From: an uncultured Clostridia bacterium
Lineage (GTDB): Bacteria > Bacillota > Clostridia > Oscillospirales > Oscillospiraceae
Direction: 5' to 3'
Assembly (NCBI GenBank): GCA_947307255.1
Contig: CAMZIO010000016.1
Span: 1-38,879 of the forward strand
DNA length: 38,879 nt
How positions within the stretch are numbered: position 1 is the stretch's first letter; every line of letters begins with the position of its first letter. A program made the translations under genes and the position numbers. Below the pieces are notes generated by a model that was not told the origin of the DNA, made no database searches, and saw only the letters and a list, made by a program, of their open reading frames with translations. Shown here in pieces: positions 21,674 to 29,511 of the stretch.

Positions 21674-22714
21674 ATGGAACTTGGAAAGAAAATCAAACAG
21701 TTTCGCTTCAAGGCCGGCCTGACACAGGAGCAGCTTGCGGAAAAGCTGGGTATCGGCGCGCAGTCGGTGTCCAAATGGGAAAACGCGGTGGCAATGCCGG
21801 GCATCACGCTGCTGCCGCTGCTTGCCGAGGTGTTCGGCGTCAGCATCGACGATCTCTTCGACCTGACCGCCGAGCAGCGCTTCAACCGCATTGAAAACCG
21901 CATGGACGCGGAGGAGGAACTGCCGCAGGACGTTTTCTGGGAGTACGAGGAATTTCTGAAGGGGCAGCTTGTCTCGGATGCGCACAAAAAGCGCGCGACT
22001 GAGCTGATCGCCTATCTCTACTGGCATCGCATGAACACCTACGCGCACAAGGCCAGTCGCTATGCAAAAGACGCCGTGTGTCTGACGCCGGAGGAAAAGG
22101 GCTGCCAGTGGATCCTGGATACGGCAGAGCGGAATGCCGTATGGGACTGGAATATGTCCAACCACTCCAAGGCGATCGAATTCTATCGCGGGGTGGTCGA
22201 AGCCAATCCCGACGTCGCGCTTCCCTATATGTATCTGCTGGACAATCTGATCGCAGACCACCGCGCCGACGAGGCGGAGCGCTATTTGGACCGCTACTGC
22301 ACGCTGGAGGGCGCGCATCCCGTCATGAAGCGGGTCTACCGCGCCTGCATCGCGCTCGCCCGCTTCGACGAGCCCACCGCGGACCGGATCATGGAGGAAC
22401 TGCTCGCGGAGCAGCCAGACAACAGTGCGGTGCTCTTTGAGACCGCCCAGTATTACGCCAGAAAATGCAATTACGAAAAGGCGATCGAATACTACGAGCG
22501 CTCCTTTGAGAAAACGCCGAGACGGCCGCGGTTCCAGGACGAGCTGATGGGCATCGCCGACAGCTACGAGATCCTGGGCGATTATCGCAAAGCGGCGGAG
22601 ACCTACGGCCGGATCGTCGATCTGCTGGAAAACGAGTGGGGCCTGAGTGAGGAGACGGACTCCTCGGTAACCGTGGCGAAAAAGGAAAAAGCCCGACTGC
22701 TCGCCAAGGTATGA
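21674..22714 (+). CDS. XRE-family regulator with TPR repeats
   Basis: A 346-residue protein from ATG 21674 with GGAGGAAAA upstream. Residues 1-65 are a Cro/CI-type HTH (GKKIKQFRFKAGLTQEQLAEKLGIGAQSVSKWE). Residues ~120-330 are helical TPR-like repeats (FYRGVVEANPDVALPYMYLL, KAIEYYERSFEKTPRRPRF, KAAETYGRIVDLL). This architecture occurs in peptide- or metabolite-responsive regulators. No partner peptide gene is obvious nearby. Own promoter and terminator; target genes unknown. Confidence 0.9.
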   Translation: MELGKKIKQFRFKAGLTQEQLAEKLGIGAQSVSKWENAVAMPGITLLPLLAEVFGVSIDDLFDLTAEQRFNRIENRMDAEEELPQDVFWEYEEFLKGQLVSDAHKKRATELIAYLYWHRMNTYAHKASRYAKDAVCLTPEEKGCQWILDTAERNAVWDWNMSNHSKAIEFYRGVVEANPDVALPYMYLLDNLIADHRADEAERYLDRYCTLEGAHPVMKRVYRACIALARFDEPTADRIMEELLAEQPDNSAVLFETAQYYARKCNYEKAIEYYERSFEKTPRRPRFQDELMGIADSYEILGDYRKAAETYGRIVDLLENEWGLSEETDSSVTVAKKEKARLLAKV

Positions 22715-22753
22715 CGCGTCAGGACCTGCCTCCCGGTCAAAACGGCAAAGCAA

Positions 22754-22801
22754 GAATAAAGGAATCGGCGCGACGGATTCGTCGCGCCGATTCCTTTATT
22801 C
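22754..22801. terminator. Bidirectional terminator, ~22-bp perfect stem
   Basis: GAATAAAGGAATCGGCGCGACG pairs completely with its reverse complement around loop GATT. It serves the convergent XRE-TPR gene (+) and the anti-sigma gene (-). Confidence 0.85.
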
Positions 22802-22842
22802 CCGTTCCTCCGACAGTACGCGTCTTTTCGCTTGCGCTCCGC

Positions 22843-24423
22843 TCATGGGGCCTTTGCGATCTGCATCCAGTAATGCTCCGCCGCAGGATCCAGCGCCACC
22901 TGCGTGATCCCTGCGTCAAGGTCGAAGCCGAAGTTGTTCTCCACGATTCTGATCTCCTCCGTGTGGCTCACGGACGCGCGCTGCTCCGTGAAATTCAGTG
23001 TCGAGCCCAGGCGCGTGGCGAGGTCGTAACCGTCCACGTTTTTCTTCTTTCCGATATAATCGCAGCTGTTGTCCTTGTGCATGGATGCGCTGACCCTTAC
23101 GCTGCCGCGCGCAGGAACCGTCGCGTCAAAGGCAAGATAGATCACGCGCTGCATGGAATACGCCTCGAATACGTCCTCCAGCATACCGAAGTCGTAGCGC
23201 TCAGCCGGGTCGTCGCTCAGCACGCCGTAGCGCACCAGCAGGTCCGCCGCCATGCCATAGAGTGTCTCCTCCGGCACGACAGCAGCGATACTGTCGCCGC
23301 CGAAGATGTCCTCGGTGTTCCGTCTTTCGTCGAAACGCTCCGCAACAATCCGGCGCAGGATGGCGTCCAGCGTGGTCTCATAGCGCGTAACCTCCGCGGC
23401 GACGTCGATCTCCTCGCCCTCGTTTCCGCCCATGTTCGCATAGCCCTGGAGCGTGTAGCCCCCGATGTCATCGCCATAGAGGATGATATACATCGGCCCG
23501 GGGCGGTACGCCCTCGTGTTGGCAAGCCCGCCGACGATACGCGTGTACCGGCCCGTCCTGGCATCGTTCGTCCCGCCGTTCGAGCCGTAGGTCATGACGG
23601 CCGTCCTGTCAGGGTCGACCGTAAACGCGATCTGCAGTGAGGGGTTGACCGCATCCGTCGGCGCAACGGCGTAGTCGTCCACCCGGTACACCGTAACCGG
23701 CACGTCGAGCGCCGGATAAGGCTCGAAGGCCGCCGCCTGATAGCTTCCGTCCTCCAATAAGTTTACATAACCTTGCCAATCGCTGATCTGCTCCAGATTC
23801 AGCCGCGCGCCGGGGTTGCTGCCGCCCCAGGCGTCCGCAAAGCCGCCGGAATACGGCGCGGCGTGCAGGGCCGTTTCGCGCACCTCGCCGTCCACGGTGA
23901 TCGTCGGCAGACGGTTGAGCGAGTCGGTGAATCGCAGCTCCACCGGATAGAGCAGCGACAGTGTCCTCTCCTCGTCCGTCTCGTTGCGCAGGGTATAGTC
24001 GTCCGTAACGATGGCCTCCGACTGGTAGGCAAAGTAACTGTACGGATCTCCCTCCGCCCGCGCCTCGGGGGAAAACGGCACCTCGCGGGAGATATACGGG
24101 GAAAAATCGTAGTCCACGCTGCGTTCCGCCGCAATCCCCGCCGCGTCGCTCGCCGCCGTCAGCGGCAGCACGGGGCCAATATAGTTCATATAGCTGTATC
24201 CGTCCTCACCGCCGGCGTTTCCCTTTCCGCCCGACGCTCCGGCAGACAGGTTCGCCAGCCGTCCCGCCGCGGCGCCGAGGGCGCCGAAGATAAGCGCGAC
24301 TACCGCCGCGACGGCTGCAAAGCGCTTCCATTGCGGTCTTTTGCGGAATGTGTGCCGCTCCGCTTCCTCGATCCATTCGTCGGATACGTCTGTGATCGCG
24401 TCGTAGATCGTTTCGTTCGTCAT
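22843..24423 (-). CDS. Anti-sigma-like membrane protein with large extracellular domain
   Basis: A 526-residue protein from the ATG (24421-24423) that overlaps the sigma factor stop. Residues 1-50 are cytoplasmic (DAITDVSDEWIEEAERHTFRKRP), and ~53-73 form one transmembrane helix (FAAVAAVVALIFGALGAAAG). The remaining ~450 residues are predicted outside and beta-rich, with repeated YxxxxP/ETxxY segments and no enzyme motif. A DUF4179-type arrangement of cognate anti-sigma with an ECF factor is common in Clostridia. It probably holds the sigma factor until the outer domain senses a signal. No zinc-binding HxxxCxxC is seen in the first 50 residues. Confidence 0.8.
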   Translation of the reverse strand: MTNETIYDAITDVSDEWIEEAERHTFRKRPQWKRFAAVAAVVALIFGALGAAAGRLANLSAGASGGKGNAGGEDGYSYMNYIGPVLPLTAASDAAGIAAERSVDYDFSPYISREVPFSPEARAEGDPYSYFAYQSEAIVTDDYTLRNETDEERTLSLLYPVELRFTDSLNRLPTITVDGEVRETALHAAPYSGGFADAWGGSNPGARLNLEQISDWQGYVNLLEDGSYQAAAFEPYPALDVPVTVYRVDDYAVAPTDAVNPSLQIAFTVDPDRTAVMTYGSNGGTNDARTGRYTRIVGGLANTRAYRPGPMYIILYGDDIGGYTLQGYANMGGNEGEEIDVAAEVTRYETTLDAILRRIVAERFDERRNTEDIFGGDSIAAVVPEETLYGMAADLLVRYGVLSDDPAERYDFGMLEDVFEAYSMQRVIYLAFDATVPARGSVRVSASMHKDNSCDYIGKKKNVDGYDLATRLGSTLNFTEQRASVSHTEEIRIVENNFGFDLDAGITQVALDPAAEHYWMQIAKAP

Positions 24424-24974
24424 ATTGCCGCCTCCTCTCCGAGGGCAGTCTTGAGCCGTATGCGCAGCCGGTAGAGCTTCTGTGCGGTCTGCGCCGCCGT
24501 CATGCCACAGCTTTCGGCAAGCTCCTTCACGGCGTCGCCGTACCAGTACCGCCGCAGAAACAGCGCCCGCTCGTCCGGCTCCAGACCGCGCAGCCAGTTT
24601 TCCACCGCCACAGTCAACTCGCGCCGCTCGACTGTCCGCTCGATATCCGCCTGCGCCGGCACGCAGTCGTCCAGTTCGGAGAGCAGCAGCTCCATGTCGG
24701 CACAGCGCTTCTGCGCGCGCAGCGTGCGAAAGCGGTCTATGGCCAGATCGCGCGTGATGCGGCCCAGAAACGCCCGCAGCGAGGCGGGCAGCGTCGGCGG
24801 GATGCGGTTCCACGCCGTGTGCCAGGTGTCGTTGACGCACTCCTCCGCGTCCTCGCGCAGCGGCAGCACGTTGCGGGCGATACGCCGGCAGAAGGCTCCG
24901 TATTTCCGGTCTGTCTCGCGGATAGCGTCCTCATTGCGCGCAAAATACAGCGCAATAATCTCTCCGTCTTCCAA
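24420..24974 (-). CDS. ECF-type RNA polymerase sigma factor
   Basis: A 184-residue protein from TTG at 24972-24974, with AAAGGAGGGG upstream; no ATG in frame has a ribosome site. Region 2 is visible (YGAFCRRIARNVLPLREDAEECVNDTWHTAWNRIPP ... FLGRITRDLAIDRFR), as is region 4 (LEPDERALFLRRYWYGDAVKELAESCGMTAAQTAQKLYRLRIRLK). It overlaps the anti-sigma gene at ATGA, so the two form one operon. An 11-bp inverted repeat lies about 35-80 bases upstream of its start. Confidence 0.93.
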   Translation of the reverse strand: MEDGEIIALYFARNEDAIRETDRKYGAFCRRIARNVLPLREDAEECVNDTWHTAWNRIPPTLPASLRAFLGRITRDLAIDRFRTLRAQKRCADMELLLSELDDCVPAQADIERTVERRELTVAVENWLRGLEPDERALFLRRYWYGDAVKELAESCGMTAAQTAQKLYRLRIRLKTALGEEAAI

Positions 24975-25008
24975 GCTTCTCCCCTCCTTTCTGTCATGAT
25001 AGCCGTAA

Positions 25009-25055
25009 AACGAAACGAAATATAACGCAGATTCCAAAAAGCGGTTCGTTTCGTT
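25009..25055. promoter_or_regulatory. Inverted repeat upstream of the ECF operon
   Basis: AACGAAACGAA (25009-25019) and TTCGTTTCGTT (25045-25055) are exact inverted copies, 25 bases apart. The site may be an operator or carry the ECF factor's own promoter element; no SigA-type promoter is clear for this operon. Confidence 0.45.
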
Positions 25056-25056
25056 G

Positions 25057-25085
25057 AAAAAATCTCTGCCGAAGCAGAGATTTTT
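25057..25085 (-). terminator. Terminator of the nucleotidyltransferase operon
   Basis: Minus strand: AAAAATCTCTGC, loop TTCG, GCAGAGATTTTTT. The T-run is part of the stem and tail; it follows the stop of the small gene at 25087 directly. Confidence 0.85.
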
Positions 25086-25086
25086 C

Positions 25087-25326
25087 CTAAGATTTGTCGT
25101 ACTTTTCCGGCCTTTCCAGTTCCTCTTTCCCCACCGCCGTACCGCGCCACCGTTTCGGCAGCGCCTGCATGATCGCGGGAAAACGGTTCTCCTGCTCGTT
25201 CGTCGGCTGGACGTTATACGTGCCGTATTTGTTGATCAGCTCAAACGAATCCTCCGGCTGGCCGAAGAACGGATTGATCATCGGCGCCTGCTCGTAGGGA
25301 AGGCCCTTACCGTGCGTTTCGTCCAA
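25087..25326 (-). CDS. Small conserved-looking hypothetical protein
   Basis: A 79-residue protein from TTG 25324-25326, eight bases after GGAGG. MINPFFGQPEDSFELINKYGTYNVQPTNEQENRFPAIMQALPKRW is Asn/Pro/Tyr-rich, without signal peptide or membrane segment. It lies 43 bases after the nucleotidyltransferase and before a terminator, so both are probably one transcript. I do not recognise a family. It may relate to spore coat or cell-surface sugar work, but that is only context. Confidence 0.65.
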   Translation of the reverse strand: MDETHGKGLPYEQAPMINPFFGQPEDSFELINKYGTYNVQPTNEQENRFPAIMQALPKRWRGTAVGKEELERPEKYDKS

Positions 25327-25369
25327 AGCTCTCACCTCCCGGCAACAGCTTGCCCGCAGCCGGAACCGC

Positions 25370-26296
25370 TTATGCGCGCAGGGACTTGGGATACACGCCC
25401 CCATCGTGCAGCGCGCGCAGCGCCGCCTGCACGGCGGGCTTGTCCTCGCGGTAGGTTACACCGAACCAGCGGGCGTTCGAGTGCAGCACGGAAACCTCCA
25501 GCTCGCCGCGCTCGATCAGCTCGCCAACCATGCTCGGCAGCAGGCACTCGGCCTTGACGTCATCCGGGGCGAGGTTTTTCAAAAATGCGTCAAAATACGC
25601 CTCCAGCTTCTCAAAAATCCACGGCGTAAAGCCCCAGAAGTTCATGGAAACCGGCGTCTCCGGCGCGAGCAGCGGCCCGTCCTCGCCGGTGGCGACGTCG
25701 CGAATCGTGCCGTCCGGAAAGAGCTTGATCTGAAACGTCTCGACGATCTTCGCCAGCTTTCCGTCCTCCACGTGGCACACGCCGCGCGTAACCGTTCCGT
25801 TCTTGCTGACCGTGTTGCACAGGCTGTATCCCACCATCGTGGCCTCGCCGCTCGCCGCCAGGCGGCACAGCTCGTCATAGACCGTGGCAAAGGCGTCCAC
25901 GCCGTAATAGTCGTCCGCGTTGATCACGGCAAACGGTTCGTTTACGCACGCACGCGCGCAGAGCACCGCGTGCGCCGTTCCAAACGGCTTCACGCGCTCC
26001 GCCGGGATGCTGTAAAACGAGGGGACGCTGGCAAAGTCCTGATAGGCGTAGCACACCTCCACCGGCTCGCCGTCCGCGGTTTTCCGCTGCGCCACGCGCC
26101 GGCCGCACAGATTCTCCATCAGCTCCGTCATTTCGGGTTTGATGATGAAAACGATTTTCGTAAAGCCGGCGCGGATCGCGTCGTAAATGGAATATTCCAT
26201 CAAAATCTCGTTGTCGGGCCCCAGCCCGTCCACCTGTTTATTTCCGCCGTAGCGCGAGCCCATGCCCGCCGCCATAATAACCAATGCTGCTTTCAT
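25370..26296 (-). CDS. Sugar-phosphate nucleotidyltransferase family protein
   Basis: A 308-residue protein from ATG 26294-26296 (GGGGGAAG ribosome site). The N-terminal NTP-transferase signature is MAAGMGSRYGGNKQVDGLGP, and the metal/sugar-binding INADDYYGVDAF follows at ~110. Fold type GT-A, as in UTP-glucose-1-phosphate uridylyltransferases. The substrate cannot be told from sequence by eye. Probably makes an activated sugar for cell-surface polymers. Has its own SigA promoter divergent from the AEC transporter. Confidence 0.88.
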   Translation of the reverse strand: MKAALVIMAAGMGSRYGGNKQVDGLGPDNEILMEYSIYDAIRAGFTKIVFIIKPEMTELMENLCGRRVAQRKTADGEPVEVCYAYQDFASVPSFYSIPAERVKPFGTAHAVLCARACVNEPFAVINADDYYGVDAFATVYDELCRLAASGEATMVGYSLCNTVSKNGTVTRGVCHVEDGKLAKIVETFQIKLFPDGTIRDVATGEDGPLLAPETPVSMNFWGFTPWIFEKLEAYFDAFLKNLAPDDVKAECLLPSMVGELIERGELEVSVLHSNARWFGVTYREDKPAVQAALRALHDGGVYPKSLRA

Positions 26297-26326
26297 AGTC
26301 TTCCCCCGATCGTATCGTGATATTTT

Positions 26327-26355
26327 ATTATACGCCAAGAGCGCCCTGTTTTCAA
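26327..26355 (-). promoter_or_regulatory. SigA promoter of the nucleotidyltransferase operon
   Basis: Minus strand: TTGAAA (26350-26355), 17 bases, TATAAT (26327-26332). Confidence 0.78.
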
Positions 26356-26373
26356 CTCTTTTTGCCAAAGCCC

Positions 26374-26401
26374 TTGTATTTTGGCCGCAAAATGGTATAC
26401 T
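26374..26401 (+). promoter_or_regulatory. SigA promoter of the AEC transporter gene
   Basis: TTGTAT (26374-26379), 16 bases, extended TGG and TATACT (26396-26401). Confidence 0.7.
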
Positions 26402-26456
26402 CGCCTTATGTCAAACCGCATCCGCCGCGCGCCGGGTGTTTTTTTTGAGGTGTCCT

Positions 26457-27401
26457 ATGGTTTCTTTTCTGCACGCCATCGCTTCCGTCGTCATCATTCT
26501 GATCCTCACCGCGGTGGGGTATTTCTGCGCCGCACAGCGCTGGATGGGGCCGGAGGTTAAGGCGTTTTTAAGCAGATTCCTCATTCGCCTTGCCGTGCCC
26601 TGTATGTGCGTTTACAGCCTGCGCAGCAACCTCACGCGCGCAATCCTCGACCGGTCGGGGCCGGTGCTGCTGGTGCCGTTTTTCACCAGCGCGCTGCTGT
26701 TTTTGCTCTCCTTCGGAATCGGCAGGCTGTTTGCCATTCCGCGGCGGCGGCTGGGCGTATTCATGTTCATGTGCTCGGTGTCCAACGCGGTATTCGTCGG
26801 CTTTCCCATGTGCTCCGAGCTGTTCGGCGAGGCCGCCACGCCCTACGTCATGCTCTATTATCTCGTCAACACCAGCTTCACGCAAATCGTGGGCCTGTCG
26901 CTGGTCCGCTGGTCGGGCGACAAGGGCGCGCGACACTCCTGGCGGGAGGTGCTCGTGCGCTTTATCAAAACGCCGCCGGTAATCGGCGTGTTCATCGGCT
27001 TCGGCCTGATTCTTCTCGACGTCCAGCTTCCCTCCTTCCTCATGTCCTGCCTGCGCTATATCAACGGCACGGTTACGCCGCTGGCGCTGCTGCTGACCGG
27101 ATACATCATTCACGAGATCGGGCTTTCTCATCTGCGTATCGACCGTGACACCGGCGTGATGCTGCTGTTCCGCTTCCTGCTCTCTCCCGCTCTGAGCGTG
27201 CTGCTGGGCGGGCTGCTCGGCGTGGGCGGTCTTGCCGGCAACGTGCTGGCGGTGGAAAGCGCCATGCCCGTGGTTACGCAGTCCGTCGTCGCCTCCGCCG
27301 AATACGGTGCAGACGAGCAGTTTGCCGCGCAGGGCGCTGCGATCAGCACGCTGGCCTGTTTCATCGTTATCCCGGTCCTCATGCTGCTGTTGTCGTTATA
27401 A
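26457..27401 (+). CDS. AEC (auxin efflux carrier) family transporter
   Basis: A 314-residue integral membrane protein from ATG 26457 (GAGG upstream); the longer ORF overlaps the divergent promoter. About ten hydrophobic segments in two halves, with AEC features: N-terminal FLSRFLIRLAVPCMCVYSL, the crossover SNAVFVGFPMCSELFGEAATPYVMLYYLVN, and C-terminal ESAMPVVTQSVVASAEYGAD. The family moves organic acids or similar anions; substrate unknown. Own promoter and terminator. Confidence 0.9.
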   Translation: MVSFLHAIASVVIILILTAVGYFCAAQRWMGPEVKAFLSRFLIRLAVPCMCVYSLRSNLTRAILDRSGPVLLVPFFTSALLFLLSFGIGRLFAIPRRRLGVFMFMCSVSNAVFVGFPMCSELFGEAATPYVMLYYLVNTSFTQIVGLSLVRWSGDKGARHSWREVLVRFIKTPPVIGVFIGFGLILLDVQLPSFLMSCLRYINGTVTPLALLLTGYIIHEIGLSHLRIDRDTGVMLLFRFLLSPALSVLLGGLLGVGGLAGNVLAVESAMPVVTQSVVASAEYGADEQFAAQGAAISTLACFIVIPVLMLLLSL

Positions 27402-27410
27402 GAAAGCGTT

Positions 27411-27452
27411 ACAGCCTCCGGCAAGCATTCCTGCTTACCGGAGGCTGTTTTG
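27411..27452 (+). terminator. Terminator of the AEC gene
   Basis: CAGCCTCCGG/CCGGAGGCTG outer stem with AAGCA/TGCTT inside, then TTTTG. The ~95 bases after it, up to the YegP-like gene, show nothing more. Confidence 0.8.
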
Positions 27453-27544
27453 CGTGCGTCGTTACAGCACCCGCCGCGCGGGCCCTTCGGGCGATGCTCT
27501 CGTCGTCCACGGCAAAGCGACCGCGGACGTTTGCCGGATCCTTC

Positions 27545-27913
27545 TCAGATCTTCTCGATCTTGCAGTCCGCTGCGTTCTTGCGGACGGATTCGATGCCGT
27601 TGAAGCAGCTTGCGATGGCCTTATAGCCCTCCGACACGGCGATGATCTGGCCGTTGGTGGCCTTCAGACGGAAGCGGAACTCGCCGGACTTGTCCAGATA
27701 GATCTCAAACTTCGGATGCTTTTCCTTGGTGTAGCCCTCCACCGTCTGGTTTTCCAGCGCAGCGATGGGCGCATTCTTCTGCACGCTGGCAATGCCCTTG
27801 CGGCAGCTTGCCTCAGAGGTATAGACCTCGGAAGTGGCGATGACTTCGCCGTTGTTGGCCTTCAGGTCAAACTTAATGCCGGTTTTGGTTTCTTTTACCA
27901 CAAACTTTCCCAT
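27545..27913 (-). CDS. YegP-like DUF1508 protein (two repeats)
   Basis: A 122-residue protein from ATG 27911-27913 with AGGAGG upstream. Two tandem DUF1508 units: residues ~4-50 (GIKFDLKANNGEVIATSEVYTSEASCRKGIASVQKNA) and ~65-115 (EFRFRLKATNGQIIAVSEGYKAIASCFNGIESVRKNA). This small beta-beta-beta-alpha fold is widespread and has no settled function. Complete. Own promoter. Confidence 0.93.
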   Translation of the reverse strand: MGKFVVKETKTGIKFDLKANNGEVIATSEVYTSEASCRKGIASVQKNAPIAALENQTVEGYTKEKHPKFEIYLDKSGEFRFRLKATNGQIIAVSEGYKAIASCFNGIESVRKNAADCKIEKI

Positions 27914-27965
27914 ATTGAACGCCTCCTGAATTCCATATTTAGCGGACAAACGTCCTCTTGCCGTT

Positions 27966-27994
27966 ATTTTACGACAGAAAGCGTTCTTCGTCAA
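27966..27994 (-). promoter_or_regulatory. SigA promoter of the YegP-like gene
   Basis: Minus strand: TTGACG (27989-27994), 17 bases, TAAAAT (27966-27971). It overlaps the 3' end of the EamA gene. Confidence 0.7.
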
Positions 27995-28845
27995 TCCAAA
28001 ACGTCGGATTTCGGCATTTTTTTGGGCAGCGCCAACAGCACGGCCATCAGCAGGATCGCCGCGAAGCCCAAAAGGTCCTGCGCTGCAAAGCTCGTTTTGA
28101 GCCACAGCGCGGCGCACAGGGCGGCGCTGACCGGCTCCGTGCAGGCAAGCAAGCTTGCCCGCACGCCGCCCAGATCGCTTACGCCCTGCAAATACAGCGT
28201 AAACGCCAGCGCCGTGCCGACGATTACGATTTCGGCAATCCCCAGCAGCGTCAGTGCGTCAAGCGGCGCCGCCCATCGCCATGCGCGCAGTGCCACAAGC
28301 AGCACTGCGCCGCCGATGAGCATACCGTAACCGGTGCACACGCTCGTACCGTAGCGCGAGAGCAAATCACCGGGCAGCAGGGTATAGAGCATCAACGACA
28401 CCGCTGCGGCAATGCCCCAGAAAAGCGCCTGCGGAGACAGTGCAAGCGTTTGAAAGCTGCCGTGCGTCGCCAGCAGAAACACGCCCGACAGAGCAAGGGC
28501 CAGCGCCAGCGCCTCCCGCGCCGTGGGCCGCCGCCGTTCGTGCAGGCACACCCAGGCAAGGATCATCGCCTGCCCCAAATACTGCAGCACCGTCGCCGTG
28601 GCGGAGTTGGAATAGCGAATCGCGGCAAGGTAAGTATATTGACAGGGCGTCAGCCCGCATACGGCAAACAGCACCAGACGCCGCACCGCGCCGGCGTCGC
28701 GCCAGATCGCGCGCAGCTGCGCGCCGTGCCTTCGCGCGGCAAACGCCGACAGCAGTCCGCCCGCACAAAGCAGCCGCACCACGGTCAGATATCCACTGTC
28801 CACGCCCTTTTGCGTAAACAGGTATTGCCCCACTGCGCCGGACAC
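27991..28845 (-). CDS. EamA/DMT-family transporter, N-terminus unresolved
   Basis: From the first usable codon (GTG 28843-28845) the ORF gives 284 residues with nine hydrophobic segments and the usual EamA duplication (SNSATATVLQYLGQAMILAW; LGGVRASLLACTEPVSAALCA). The family's first helix normally precedes this point. In the same frame upstream the DNA does encode it (LRGAICAILGGICWGVSGAVG), but the only possible start there is CTG 28888-28890. A GTG with a good GGAAGGGG site at 28917-28919 is one frame off. Either a CTG start is used or one base has been lost or gained between 28890 and 28917. It exports or imports small metabolites; substrate unknown. Confidence 0.8.
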   Translation of the reverse strand: MSGAVGQYLFTQKGVDSGYLTVVRLLCAGGLLSAFAARRHGAQLRAIWRDAGAVRRLVLFAVCGLTPCQYTYLAAIRYSNSATATVLQYLGQAMILAWVCLHERRRPTAREALALALALSGVFLLATHGSFQTLALSPQALFWGIAAAVSLMLYTLLPGDLLSRYGTSVCTGYGMLIGGAVLLVALRAWRWAAPLDALTLLGIAEIVIVGTALAFTLYLQGVSDLGGVRASLLACTEPVSAALCAALWLKTSFAAQDLLGFAAILLMAVLLALPKKMPKSDVLD

Positions 28846-28970
28846 GCCCCAGCAGATCCCGCCGAGGATCGCGCAGATCGCCCCGCGCAGCGTTCGTCTC
28901 TCCCGCGCCGTACGCTCACCCCCCTTCCGCGCCGCGCGGCACCCTGCCCGGCGCTGTCGTATCCGGGTTT

Positions 28971-28999
28971 ATTATACCACTGCCCGCCGCGCCGGGCAA
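28971..28999 (-). promoter_or_regulatory. SigA promoter of the EamA gene
   Basis: Minus strand: TTGCCC (28994-28999), 17 bases, extended TGG and TATAAT (28971-28976). Transcription from ~28964 shows that translation should begin between 28960 and 28890, upstream of the GTG at 28845. Confidence 0.7.
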
Positions 29000-29091
29000 G
29001 CCGTTTCCCCGCCTCCGTGCGGCGAACCATGTCTATTGCCCCATCGGCGCGCATATACATGGAGCAACTTGGGATAGGGAGTTGTTGCTTC

Positions 29092-29340
29092 GTGAAAGGG
29101 AACATCGAGGAGCGAGCCTGCAATCTGGCCATGTACGTGATAGAAAACCGCACGACCGTGCGCGCCGCAGCCAAAAAGTTCGGTATCAGCAAAAGCACGG
29201 TGCATAAGGATTTGCAGGAGCGCTTGCCTCAGTTCAACCACGGACTTTACCTGCAGGTTAAAACGATTCTGGATGAAAACAAGGCGCAGCGGCATATCCG
29301 CGGCGGCATGGCAACGCGAAAAAAGTACAAAGGCGCATGA
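29092..29340 (+). CDS. spoIIID: Sporulation transcriptional regulator SpoIIID
   Basis: An 82-residue protein from GTG 29092 (GGGAG ten bases upstream); the ATG at 29059 adds 11 residues not found in SpoIIID. The sequence NIEERACNLAMYVIENRTTVRAAAKKFGISKSTVHKDLQERLP and the tail NKAQRHIRGGMATRKKYKG match SpoIIID along its length, including the HTH FGISKSTVHKDL. It controls mother-cell genes between sigma-E and sigma-K. Shows that the host forms spores or descends from spore formers. A CATATACAT element (29052-29060) resembles a sigma-E/K -10 box. Confidence 0.96.
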   Translation: MKGNIEERACNLAMYVIENRTTVRAAAKKFGISKSTVHKDLQERLPQFNHGLYLQVKTILDENKAQRHIRGGMATRKKYKGA

Positions 29341-29420
29341 AACCTTTTTGTGCTGCGCTGCGTCCAATCCGGCATAACGCACCGACGGACCGCCTTTCCC
29401 CGCAAACGGAAAAATTCCTC

Positions 29421-29449
29421 TTGTGCAATGGCGAGCAAACCGTTATAAT
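29421..29449 (+). promoter_or_regulatory. SigA promoter of the LCP gene
   Basis: TTGTGC (29421-29426), 17 bases, TATAAT (29444-29449). Transcription near 29456 makes the ATG at 29455 unusable. Confidence 0.75.
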
Positions 29450-29511
29450 ACGTTATGGTCAACCGCGCGTTCCGCGCAGCACACAGTAGAGAAAGAGATA
29501 GGACTGATTCC

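Noticed and set aside
22711..23640. 309-codon + strand frame across the terminator and the anti-sigma gene
   Set aside because: Begins in a perfect bidirectional terminator and is antisense to the anti-sigma coding region.
27958..29091. Long + strand extension in front of spoIIID
   Set aside because: Antisense to the EamA gene; SpoIIID homology starts at 29092.
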